Positions 6,970 through 13,065 of a DNA stretch of 14,698 nt are shown here, piece after piece (the first letter of the stretch is position 1; each line of letters begins with the position of its first letter). The notes beneath the pieces are model-generated. The model was not told where the DNA came from and did not search any database. It saw nothing but the letters and a program-made list of their open reading frames with translations. The position numbers were made by a program, and so were the translations under genes. Source of the DNA: CAZPHU01 sp964419255 (lineage in GTDB: Bacteria > Fibrobacterota > Chitinivibrionia > Chitinivibrionales > CAYFVL01). The stretch covers positions 1 through 14,698 of the forward strand of contig CAYQOU010000085.1 in assembly GCA_964419255.1 (NCBI GenBank). Direction: 5' to 3'.

Positions 6970-9132
6970 TTATGCAAGATCGTCTCTGAGCGAACGGGCC
7001 GCAAGAACCATGGCGCGCAGCGATTCTCGTGTTTCTTCCCAGTCTCTTGTTTTCAGGCCGCAGTCGGGGTTGACCCATATCTGGCTCTTATCGAAAACCT
7101 CCAAGGCGTTGCGTACCACCTTTTCCATGTGGGCAGAGGATGGTACCGATGGCGAATGTATGTCCCAGACACCCAGGCCGATCTGCCTGTCGAATGAGAT
7201 GTCGGCGAAATCTTTCAGGATTGCCACATCACTTCTGGATGCCTCGATAGAGATAACATCGAAATCCATACGTGCTATCTGCTCGATTATCTCTCCAAAC
7301 GATGAATAGCACATGTGTGTGTGTATCTGCGTTTCCGGACTGACCGAGGTGGCCAGATTAAAGGCCCTGACGGCCCAGGTAAAATATTTGCCCCAGTCAC
7401 GCTTCTTGATCGGCGCATGTTCGCGGAATGCCGGCTCATCCACCTGAACTATCCGGATGCCTGCCTGTTCATAATCACGGATTTCATCCTTGAGACCCAG
7501 GGCGATCTGGTAGGCGACCTGCTCCTGGGATACATCCTCCCTGACAAAACTCCACGAGATGATCGTGGCCGGCCCGGTCAACATCCCCTTTACGGGTTTT
7601 GGTGAATGCTTCTGCGCATAGTCGATCTCCCGCAATGTCATGGGCTCGGCACGATACACATCTCCGTAAACGATGGGCGGCCGGTAACCGCGGGTACCGT
7701 AGGAGAGAATCCAGCCCTTCGATGTGGTTGCAACCCCCTGAAGTTTTTCGGCGAAATATTCCACCATATCTGTTCTCTCGTATTCGCCATGCACAAACAC
7801 ATCCAGCCCGACTTCCTTCTGAAACGAGATGAGTTGATCTATTTTATTGTTTATAAATGACTTATACTCTTTGCCAGACACATCACCTCTGCGAAAAGCC
7901 GCCCGCTTTCTACGGATATCCGCCGTCTGTGGGAAACTGCCGATGGTTGTGGTGGGAAACGGCGGAAGATTTAAGACTCGTTTCTGCCTTTCCACCCGTT
8001 TTGGGTAGGGCACCGAGCGGTTAAAATCGGCATCGGTCAGAGACTGGATACGCTTCTGGACATCTTTGTTCAGGCCGTAGGCGGAGCTTGTCGAGGATTC
8101 CGGCTCGTTGCTCTCATCATGAAGCGTAGCGATTGTTTCCAGCTCCTCGAGGCGCTGATCGGCAAAAGCCAGCTTGTCCAGAAGCTGGGGCGGAAGATTT
8201 TCACCCGCGGTGGTTACCGGCAGATGATACAGAGGGGCGGCATTTGATACCGACAGATGCTGAACATGCTCGTAAAGCTCATCCAGAAGGTTCATTTTCG
8301 CCCCGATATCGCTACGCCACACATTACGTCCATCCACCACCCCGGCGATAAGCATCTTGTCGGAAGGAAACCCATGTTTGCGAATCTGTCTTAGATTCGA
8401 TTTTCCGTGGACAAAATCGAGTCCCAGCGCCGATATGGGCAGATCGTAGAGGTCGGGCAGAAAATCGACGCCCTCATAGTAGGTCATCATGTTTATGCGG
8501 CAGGATGTATCGCCGATGATATCGTAGGCTTTCTTGATAAGTGACACTGTTTTCTTATCGGTATCCAGCACAAACGCCGGCTCATCTATATGAATCTCGC
8601 TGAGAGAGGAAAGCATCTTTCGATAGTTTCGGGCCAGGGCCATAAGCATCGGTTCGAACCGCTCCGGGCTCACACCGCGACTCAGACGCAGAAACGTGAC
8701 CGGTCCGATAATCGACGGTATCCCCAGTCCAAACTCCATAGCCGTTTCCTTGGGCTTGTTCCAGTGCACACTCAGCTCATCGGGCTCGATTCCCGAAAGG
8801 TCGGGCATCAGGTAATGATAATTGGTGTTAAACCACTTGGTCATGGGGAGAGCATCGGCACCACGACACAGCTCATAGTATTGTGTGGTGTTTTCGGGCC
8901 GATAGATACCAAAGACGATTGCTGTGTCAAGCATCGCATCATAGCGGGTCATCTCACCGACCGGAAAGGAGTCGATTCGACCATCGTATGTGGTCAAGAT
9001 TGCCCTCTGAAGCTCGTCGAGCGCGGCGCGCAGCTGTGCCTCGCTGATTGTTCCTGTGAAAAAAGATTCAACCGATTTCTTATACTCCCGGTTTGCACCG
9101 ATTCGGGGATATCCGTAAGCATATGTTCTCAT
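6970..9132 (-). CDS. metE: Cobalamin-independent methionine synthase (homocysteine methyltransferase)
   Basis: 720 residues, slightly short of the usual ~750. Transfers the methyl group of 5-methyltetrahydropteroyl-polyglutamate to homocysteine in the cytosol, the last step of methionine synthesis. Both barrels are present: N-terminal GYPRIGANREYKKSVESF and FPVGEMTRYD, and the C-terminal catalytic barrel with VHGEYERTDMVEYF, GTRGYRPP, GMLTGPATI and QVDEPAFRE. The four zinc ligands are H606, C608, E630 and C691 (HMC; ISIEAS; VNPDCGLKTR), with the same spacing as H641/C643/E665/C726 of E. coli MetE. The ATG is preceded by AGAGGA and starts 15 bp after the cupin stop, so the two share an operon. 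No SAM, cobalamin or T-box-like leader was recognised upstream. Instead a sigma-54-type promoter precedes the operon. Confidence 0.97.
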   Translation of the reverse strand: MRTYAYGYPRIGANREYKKSVESFFTGTISEAQLRAALDELQRAILTTYDGRIDSFPVGEMTRYDAMLDTAIVFGIYRPENTTQYYELCRGADALPMTKWFNTNYHYLMPDLSGIEPDELSVHWNKPKETAMEFGLGIPSIIGPVTFLRLSRGVSPERFEPMLMALARNYRKMLSSLSEIHIDEPAFVLDTDKKTVSLIKKAYDIIGDTSCRINMMTYYEGVDFLPDLYDLPISALGLDFVHGKSNLRQIRKHGFPSDKMLIAGVVDGRNVWRSDIGAKMNLLDELYEHVQHLSVSNAAPLYHLPVTTAGENLPPQLLDKLAFADQRLEELETIATLHDESNEPESSTSSAYGLNKDVQKRIQSLTDADFNRSVPYPKRVERQKRVLNLPPFPTTTIGSFPQTADIRRKRAAFRRGDVSGKEYKSFINNKIDQLISFQKEVGLDVFVHGEYERTDMVEYFAEKLQGVATTSKGWILSYGTRGYRPPIVYGDVYRAEPMTLREIDYAQKHSPKPVKGMLTGPATIISWSFVREDVSQEQVAYQIALGLKDEIRDYEQAGIRIVQVDEPAFREHAPIKKRDWGKYFTWAVRAFNLATSVSPETQIHTHMCYSSFGEIIEQIARMDFDVISIEASRSDVAILKDFADISFDRQIGLGVWDIHSPSVPSSAHMEKVVRNALEVFDKSQIWVNPDCGLKTRDWEETRESLRAMVLAARSLRDDLA

Positions 9133-9147
9133 GAATGAAAATTCCTC

Positions 9148-9504
9148 TTACTGTTCGGGTTGCAACTCCTGCTTTGCTCGTATCATGGTCAGTAACATCT
9201 TGAATGGCTTTTTGGCATCCAGCGCATGGGGGATACCGGCCGGCATGATAATCATCTGTCCAGCCGATACCGTCTGAGTGTGGCCCCCGATGGTAATCTG
9301 GGACTGGCCATCCAGGATATGCACCACCGCATCGAAAGGGCTGGTGTGCTCGCTCAATCCCTGCCCGGCATCGAAAGAAAACAGGGTTATGTTGCCGATA
9401 CCCTTATCGATGAGCGTCTTGCTTACGACCGCCCCATCGGCATAGGCAACCGACTCCACCAGATCAAATGGTTTCCCCTTGGGTGCATGTGTCTTCTGTG
9501 CCAT
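9148..9504 (-). CDS. Small single-domain cupin protein
   Basis: 118 residues. The ATG at 9504 was chosen because CAGGAGCAGTT gives an ideal SD and spacing; the in-frame extension upstream to 9654 has no ribosome site. The protein is one beta-barrel cupin: motif 1 around residues 47-66 (GQGLSEHTSPFDAVVHILDG) and motif 2 around residues 82-95 (GQMIIMPAGIPHAL). Metal-ligand candidates are H53 and H93. The second histidine and the glutamate of the classic motif 1 are not at their usual places, so metal binding may be altered. Small cupins of this kind act as sensors, isomerases or oxygenases; function here is unknown. It is the promoter-proximal gene of the metE operon, which hints at a link to methionine or sulfur metabolism. 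Confidence 0.88.
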   Translation of the reverse strand: MAQKTHAPKGKPFDLVESVAYADGAVVSKTLIDKGIGNITLFSFDAGQGLSEHTSPFDAVVHILDGQSQITIGGHTQTVSAGQMIIMPAGIPHALDAKKPFKMLLTMIRAKQELQPEQ

Positions 9505-9575
9505 AACTGCTCCTGATAGAAACTGAATGATTAAGACGACATTGTAGGCGGATACGTTAAAACAGTTTGCTAGAT

Positions 9576-9592
9576 TGCAATTACCGTGCCCG
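9576..9592 (-). promoter_or_regulatory. Sigma-54 (-24/-12) promoter for cupin-metE
   Basis: The minus strand reads CGGGCACGGTAATTGCA. Against YTGGCACGRNNNTTGCW it matches 13 of 14 defined positions, with the essential GG (9590-9589) and GC (9578-9577) separated by exactly 10 nt. The predicted start would be near 9565, leaving a leader of about 60 nt before the cupin ATG. Sigma-54 promoters need an ATP-driven enhancer-binding activator. Confidence 0.75.
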
Positions 9593-9711
9593 TGAGGAAT
9601 AGAACCGATTGGCCGATACAAAAGTGTGTGCGTGTCGCTTTCAAAACAAAACACTTCTCTTGGCCTCGGGGCGCCTACCCACTTCTCGGGCCTGGATGTA
9701 ACGTCTTCTTA

Positions 9712-9728
9712 CTGGAATACGCTTTGCT
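9712..9728 (+). promoter_or_regulatory. Weak sigma-54-like promoter
   Basis: CTGGAATACGCTTTGCT keeps GG-N10-GC and a full TTGCT at -12, but only 10 of 14 consensus positions match because most of the CACG part is missing. The predicted start is near 9739, just ahead of the hairpin-rich stretch. A T-rich TATAAC element overlaps at 9732-9737 and could be an alternative -10. Confidence 0.35.
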
Positions 9729-9738
9729 TTTTATAACA

Positions 9739-9930
9739 ATAGAAGCAGGGCGTTTCTCTCGGCGATCCTGGAGGTGTCTCGGAGCAAGTAGGTCGCTTCG
9801 ATACTTCTGCCTTGGAGGAATCGGGTGCTTTGGGCAACCGGGCGATTTATCCGCTGGGAGCCGCTCAGCTCAGGTAAAGAGAGTCTGCAGGTATGCGCCG
9901 ACGGAACATACCACCGAAAGGCAGGGCAAC
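9739..9930 (+). ncRNA. Candidate structured RNA or leader, unclassified
   Basis: Four successive hairpins can be drawn by eye: 9776-9785 with 9795-9804 (9 of 10 pairs including one G-U); AATCG 9819-9823 with CGATT 9844-9848, enclosing a smaller GGTGC/GC-A-ACC stem; GCTGGG 9853-9858 with CTCAGC 9864-9869 (one G-U); GGTATG 9890-9895 with CATACC 9907-9912. TCGGCG 9759-9764 can also pair with CGCCGA 9896-9901 over long range, which would compete with the last loop. It matches none of the RNase P, tmRNA, SRP, 6S, SAM or cobalamin signatures I know. Hairpins are common by chance in GC-rich DNA, so confidence is low. Confidence 0.22.
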
Positions 9931-10365
9931 ATGGGACGACAGACACTCAGCAGAATACGGCCCGCCAGTCTTAAATCCTGGTCGACAATGGTGGGATTGG
10001 TGGTTTTTGGGGCACTTCTTTATCTCTGGCAACCAGATCCTTTCATGGATCGGGGCTTTGAGCCTGTCACCTTCACCTTGTGTGGAAGTGGCTGCCAGCT
10101 TTCGGAGCCGATCGAGGGGCCGGGAAAGGTGGCTGTCGGGTGGGAAGGTGGTCCGATATCCACAGCTGGCATGGTTCGTCTGGTGGCCCGACGTGAGCGG
10201 CAGAAGCAGAGGCGTCATCGGCAGCAGATTCCCCAGAGGCTGGAGGTTCTGGACAACTCCATCCACACCAGATCACCCCGATTGGAGGAGAAAATCAGAC
10301 ACAGTGCCAGGCATTCATTCCGGGTCAGCCGGGAGGGGAATGTGTTGGTCGTGCGAATAAGGTAG
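9931..10365 (+). CDS. Hypothetical small membrane protein, weak
   Basis: 144 codons from an ATG preceded by AGGCAGGG. The N-terminus is basic and followed by one hydrophobic stretch at about residues 19-35 (TMVGLVVFGALLYLW), as in a type II anchor. The C-terminal half is Arg/Gln-rich with a final FRVSREGNVLVVRI strand-like end. No family is recognised. The same frame is open upstream to 9586 and other frames are open across the same DNA, so this may be an accidental frame. The ATG choice rests on the SD-like sequence and the anchor. Confidence 0.28.
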   Translation: MGRQTLSRIRPASLKSWSTMVGLVVFGALLYLWQPDPFMDRGFEPVTFTLCGSGCQLSEPIEGPGKVAVGWEGGPISTAGMVRLVARRERQKQRRHRQQIPQRLEVLDNSIHTRSPRLEEKIRHSARHSFRVSREGNVLVVRIR

Positions 10366-10395
10366 AGATATCGCCTATCGATCAGCCTACCTTTT
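10359..10395 (+). terminator. Possible weak terminator between convergent units
   Basis: AAGGTAG (10359-10365) pairs with CTACCTT (10387-10393), and inside a symmetric internal loop ATCG (10370-10373) pairs with CGAT (10379-10382). On the plus strand TTTT follows (10392-10395), which is short for an intrinsic terminator. On the minus strand it lies just after the pgl stop but without a T-run. Confidence 0.35.
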
Positions 10396-11069
10396 CAGGG
10401 CATGATTTGCTTATCGACATACAGAAGGGAAGCGGGGTGCTCCGAGAGTATGCGCACGATAGGAAGCGAGCCGTTTTTCTGGAATATGCCCTTGACGATG
10501 TCTTTTTTCTCTGCACCGCCTACGATGGTTATCAGTTTACGGGCTGCAATCAGCACACGGGGAGCCAGCGTGATGCGGTCGAAGGGGGCCACCGGGCTTC
10601 TAGTCTGCAGCACCGTTGAGCTGCGGTCGGACAGATAGGGTTGGTTGGGAAAGAGGCTTGCGGTGTGCCCGTCACCTCCCACCCCCAAAAAAATCACATC
10701 GAAAACGGGGGGCCGGGTCTCAAAGAAGCTGTCAAGGATTTGCTTATAGATTTTTACCGATGAGGCGAAATGGCTCTTTTCGGCCTGCTTGCCCAGGGGT
10801 TTGAAGAAGAGACGGTAGGCGGTGCCCCAGTTGCTGCGGTGATCCTCAAACGGCACCATTCTTTCGTCGACCGGAAAAAATGCGGTCTGTCTGCAGTCGG
10901 GATGGTTATAAATCCAGAGAGGAAAGAGGTGTCGGAACGTGGAGCCACCGGACAGGCCGACGGTTTTGTTGTGCAGATGGTGGGCAGTCCGGGCGGCGAG
11001 CTCATCCAGGGAGTCAAACGGATAAACCGTGGCATTTGCGTTGTGTTTAAACTGGATGGTAGTCTGCAT
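10395..11069 (-). CDS. pgl: 6-phosphogluconolactonase
   Basis: 224 residues, typical of the DevB/SOL-type enzyme, which hydrolyses 6-phosphoglucono-1,5-lactone to 6-phosphogluconate in the oxidative pentose phosphate pathway and feeds NADPH production. Family motifs in order: VGLSGGSTF (37-45, phosphate-binding loop), FFPVDERMVPFEDHRSNWG (64-82), FLGVGGDGHTASLFP (127-141) with the catalytic GDGH, then RVLIAARKLITIVGGAEKKD near the end. The ATG is preceded by GAGG at about 8 nt. It is transcribed alone, away from the 91-residue gene. Usual partners glucose-6-phosphate and 6-phosphogluconate dehydrogenase are not in the window. Confidence 0.95.
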   Translation of the reverse strand: MQTTIQFKHNANATVYPFDSLDELAARTAHHLHNKTVGLSGGSTFRHLFPLWIYNHPDCRQTAFFPVDERMVPFEDHRSNWGTAYRLFFKPLGKQAEKSHFASSVKIYKQILDSFFETRPPVFDVIFLGVGGDGHTASLFPNQPYLSDRSSTVLQTRSPVAPFDRITLAPRVLIAARKLITIVGGAEKKDIVKGIFQKNGSLPIVRILSEHPASLLYVDKQIMP

Positions 11070-11081
11070 ATCAGAACCTCA

Positions 11082-11098
11082 TGCAAATCGTGAGCCAA
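11082..11098 (-). promoter_or_regulatory. Sigma-54-like element upstream of pgl
   Basis: The minus strand reads TTGGCTCACGATTTGCA: GG-N10-GC is exact and 11 of 14 consensus positions match. However, the predicted start (about 11072) would fall after the SD of pgl and almost at its ATG, giving a leaderless message. Either the element is fortuitous or it serves a different purpose such as activator-dependent occlusion. Confidence 0.3.
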
Positions 11099-11114
11099 AG
11101 GTTTCGGTAGATTT

Positions 11115-11161
11115 ATGTCATAATGTCTAAAAATAATGTCTTGCCATATTTAAACAGACAT
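11115..11161. repeat. Cluster of ATGTC repeats, candidate activator-binding site
   Basis: ATGTCA at 11115, ATGTCT at 11123 and 11136 (the two ATAATGTCT copies at 11120-11128 and 11133-11141 are 9/9 identical with a 13-bp period), and an inverted AGACAT at 11156-11161. The cluster lies roughly 75-120 bp upstream of the -24 element of the 91-residue gene, the normal distance for enhancer sites of sigma-54 activators. It also lies just upstream of the pgl element. Confidence 0.45.
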
Positions 11162-11231
11162 ATCCAAACAGCGGGGAAAAGGAAAATGGAATCGGTTCGG
11201 AAAATCGGTTGCAGAAAAGGAGTCGGAGGGA

Positions 11232-11248
11232 TTGGCACGACATATGCT
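11232..11248 (+). promoter_or_regulatory. Sigma-54 (-24/-12) promoter for the 91-residue gene
   Basis: TTGGCACGACATATGCT matches YTGGCACGRNNNTTGCW at 13 of 14 defined positions, with GG (11234-11235) and GC (11246-11247) 10 nt apart. The predicted start near 11259 gives a 40-nt leader that includes the AGGAGG ribosome site. It is the best -24/-12 match in the window. Confidence 0.8.
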
Positions 11249-11298
11249 AGTGGAGGCAGAGATAAGACTTTAGGGGACTCATCAGGCAGGAGGGAAGT

Positions 11299-11574
11299 AT
11301 GAGGCCCGAGAACGAAAACATCCTGAGGGCTCTGCAATGCGCCAGGCAGCTGCTTTTTCTGGCCGACAAGGGTGACATGCAACGCACCGATGGAGGCTGT
11401 GGTGTGTTGTATGGCATCATTCGTGACAGCGGATACAAAATCCGAGAACAGGCGGAGCTGGAAAGAAGCCAGCACTTTCGAAACGGAACATGGGATGCAG
11501 ATGAGATGCATACCGGGGAGAAAAAAAGTGTGGCGAAGGCTAAAACGGTTAAACAGAGGGGAAAATCCCCTTGA
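11299..11574 (+). CDS. Conserved-looking small protein of unknown function
   Basis: 91 residues, with a perfect AGGAGG (11288-11293) five bases before the ATG and a strong sigma-54 promoter upstream, so very likely real. Residues 5-60 look like a compact helical domain with a distinctive GGCGVLYGIIRDSGYKIREQ core; I have an impression of similar short proteins in other bacteria but cannot name a family. Only one cysteine (in GGCGV) is present, so no metal-binding pair. The last 20 residues are Lys-rich and probably disordered. The gene is followed 132 bp later by the ferritin. It might be a stress- or nutrient-responsive adaptor given its RpoN promoter; that is inference. Confidence 0.75.
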   Translation: MRPENENILRALQCARQLLFLADKGDMQRTDGGCGVLYGIIRDSGYKIREQAELERSQHFRNGTWDADEMHTGEKKSVAKAKTVKQRGKSP

Positions 11575-11609
11575 TGAAGCCGGGCGTTCTTAAAGCAGAC
11601 AGCACTGTT

Positions 11610-11639
11610 TTGCTGTAACCCACGGTTGTAAACTATACT
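11610..11639 (+). promoter_or_regulatory. Candidate sigma-70-type promoter for ferritin
   Basis: TTGCTG (11610-11615), an 18-nt spacer, then TATACT (11634-11639). The -10 is good (5 of 6) and the -35 poor (3 of 6). A hairpin ACAGCA / TGCTGT (11599-11604 / 11611-11616) overlaps the -35. No clear Fur or PerR box was seen nearby. Confidence 0.35.
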
Positions 11640-11706
11640 ATAGATCCGATGAAACATTTGTTTTTCAGCACGAATATATTCCAACAAACCAAGGAGGGTA
11701 GTCAAC

Positions 11707-12255
11707 ATGATCGATAAAACCATGGAAAAGGCGCTTAATTCACAGATGCATAAGGAGATGTATTCCGCCTACCTGTATATGTCAATGTCATCGTATGCGG
11801 ACAGTATCGGGTTGAAAGGGGTGGCCAACTGGTTTATGGTGCAGTACCATGAAGAGATGATTCATGGCATGAAAATCTACGAGTATATTACCCGCCAGGG
11901 AGGACGGCCCTATCTTGCGGCGATAGAGGAGCCGCCTGCCGATTTCGAATCTGTGCTGGTGATGTTCGAAAAGGCTTTGGAGCATGAACAGTTTATCACA
12001 AAATCGATACACGATTTGGTAAACCTGGCGATCGAACAGAAGGATCATGCCACGCATATATTCCTCCAGTGGTATGTTACCGAGCAGGTCGAAGAGGAAG
12101 AAAATGTGAACGATATTCTGGCTCAAATCAGGCTGGTGGGGGAAGGTAAGGGAGACGGTATCTTTATGATCGATAAGGAGCTGGGGAGTCGGGTGACAAA
12201 CGTTCCGACCGATTTCAGCAAGGGCATAGAAAGCGCGATGAATGCAGGGCAGTAA
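11707..12255 (+). CDS. ftnA: Bacterial non-haem ferritin
   Basis: 182 residues, slightly longer than FtnA (165) because of the C-terminal tail. AAGGAGG lies 9 nt before the ATG. Stores iron as ferric mineral inside a 24-subunit cytosolic shell after oxidising Fe(II). The ferroxidase ligands sit at FtnA positions: E17, E50, H53, E94, Q127 and E130, with the extra E49, E126 and E129 of the third iron site also acidic. The fold is visible as four helices starting MHKEMYSAYLYMS, QYHEEMIHGMKIYEY, ALEHEQFITKSIHDL and WYVTEQVEEEENVNDIL. It is separated by 53 bp from the diiron protein downstream, with a shared terminator after that gene, so the pair is likely one iron/oxygen-stress transcript. Confidence 0.95.
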   Translation: MIDKTMEKALNSQMHKEMYSAYLYMSMSSYADSIGLKGVANWFMVQYHEEMIHGMKIYEYITRQGGRPYLAAIEEPPADFESVLVMFEKALEHEQFITKSIHDLVNLAIEQKDHATHIFLQWYVTEQVEEEENVNDILAQIRLVGEGKGDGIFMIDKELGSRVTNVPTDFSKGIESAMNAGQ

Positions 12256-12308
12256 TCTATCGGCAAAGAAATGATTGTTCCTGAAACCTTTTACGAAAGG
12301 AATGGTTT

Positions 12309-12800
12309 ATGATTGATGTGTGGGAATTTGCAAAACAGATCGAGGTTGAGGGGAAGAAATACTACGAGAAGCTTGCGCAGGATTCGGCGATAGGGGAGCT
12401 TTCCGGTGTTTTTTCTTTCCTCGCCTCCGAGGAACAGCATCATTGGGAAATCTTCGACTCGATGCAAAATGGACTCAAGACTCCTGAGTTGAAGCAAAGT
12501 GATGCGATCGGGGATGCCAAGTCAGCATTCGAGAAACTTTCCAGGCAATTTGACATGCCTGAGGTGATCGAGGATCCCGAGACGGTATACTCCAAGGCGC
12601 TTGATCTTGAACACAAAAGTATCGACCTGTATCAGGACGCCCTGCCGAAAGCCGAAACAGACGAACAGAAGGCGGCTATCGAGTTCATAATTCAACAGGA
12701 GAAGAAACACGCCCGTATCGTCGAGGCGATTATGGAATTTGTGCGGCGACCCAAGGAATGGCTCGAGGACGCTGAGTGGTATCATCTGGATAAGTACTGA
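12309..12800 (+). CDS. Rubrerythrin-like diiron protein without rubredoxin domain
   Basis: 163 residues, with AAAGGA before the ATG. The ferritin-like four-helix pattern of E, ExxH, E, ExxH ligands is intact: E14 (EVEG), E42/H45 (EEQHH), E101 (LDLEHKS) and E131/H134 (EKKHARIVE). This is the erythrin/COG1633-type architecture, expected to bind two irons and act as a peroxidase or iron-handling protein. The C-terminal rubredoxin [Fe(SCys)4] domain of true rubrerythrin is absent: there are no cysteines at all. An external electron donor would therefore be needed. Ends WLEDAEWYHLDKY, a tail often seen in this group. Functions with the adjacent ferritin against iron and peroxide stress by inference. 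Confidence 0.9.
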   Translation: MIDVWEFAKQIEVEGKKYYEKLAQDSAIGELSGVFSFLASEEQHHWEIFDSMQNGLKTPELKQSDAIGDAKSAFEKLSRQFDMPEVIEDPETVYSKALDLEHKSIDLYQDALPKAETDEQKAAIEFIIQQEKKHARIVEAIMEFVRRPKEWLEDAEWYHLDKY

Positions 12801-12815
12801 TTCTCCGACACTTCC

Positions 12816-12849
12816 AAAGCCCGAAGCTCCCCGCGGTTTCGGGCTTTTT
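12816..12849 (+). terminator. Strong intrinsic terminator of the ferritin operon
   Basis: AAAGCCCGAA (12816-12825) pairs perfectly with TTCGGGCTTT (12838-12847), 12-nt loop, followed by TT so that five consecutive T residues end the stem. It starts 16 bp after the diiron protein stop. Confidence 0.92.
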
Positions 12850-12975
12850 CAGACCAGCCTGTCTATACTCTCGCTCCGATCTAATTTGAAACATCCGTCG
12901 ATTTAGCCTGGAACAAGCATTTCCCTGGACACGCAAATTATTGCCTTAACGAGCGTTCTGAAGCCAATTTTAGTT

Positions 12976-12992
12976 ATGGCACAGACGTTGCA
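12976..12992 (+). promoter_or_regulatory. Sigma-54 (-24/-12) promoter for the M50 protease
   Basis: ATGGCACAGACGTTGCA matches YTGGCACGRNNNTTGCW at 12 of 14 defined positions, with GG (12978-12979) and GC (12990-12991) exactly 10 nt apart. The predicted start near 13003 gives an A-rich leader of about 63 nt before the ATG. No sigma-70 pair of similar quality was seen. The 265-bp gap from the ferritin terminator leaves room for activator sites. Confidence 0.75.
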
Positions 12993-13065
12993 TAAATCAA
13001 AAGAAAACACAGATTGGTTCGTAATTAAAACGTCGGTAACTCAAAAAAGATAGAAGGTGTTGACA

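Larger units (their letters stand above)
9505..10394. other. Long region without a confident gene
   Basis: About 890 bp between the divergent-facing cupin start and the pgl stop. It contains the cupin-metE promoter, a weaker plus-strand -24/-12 element, a run of predicted hairpins, a weak open frame and a terminator-like hairpin, each listed separately. Long overlapping open frames exist on both strands but none has recognisable domain content. Such overlaps are common in a G-rich stretch. Confidence 0.5.

Noticed and set aside
7599..9138. Plus-strand frames of up to 182 codons within metE
   Set aside because: Shadows of a certain gene on the other strand.
9505..9654. 50-residue N-terminal extension of the cupin gene
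   Set aside because: The ATG at 9504 has an ideal SD, and the extension would cover the -24/-12 promoter.
9586..9930. Plus-strand open frame upstream of the ATG at 9931
   Set aside because: Cys/Arg-rich with no protein-like pattern, and it overlaps the predicted promoters and hairpins.
9505..9930. SAM or cobalamin riboswitch, RNase P RNA, tmRNA, SRP RNA or 6S RNA
   Set aside because: Conserved core strings of these classes were looked for on both strands and not found.
9865..10266. Minus-strand 133-codon frame in the gene desert
   Set aside because: No SD, no recognisable content, Pro/His-rich as expected from antisense of G-rich DNA.
11113..11723. Minus-strand frames antisense to the 91-residue gene and the ferritin leader
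   Set aside because: Cys/Ser/Leu-rich without domains; the opposite strand has a promoter, an SD and protein-like coding.
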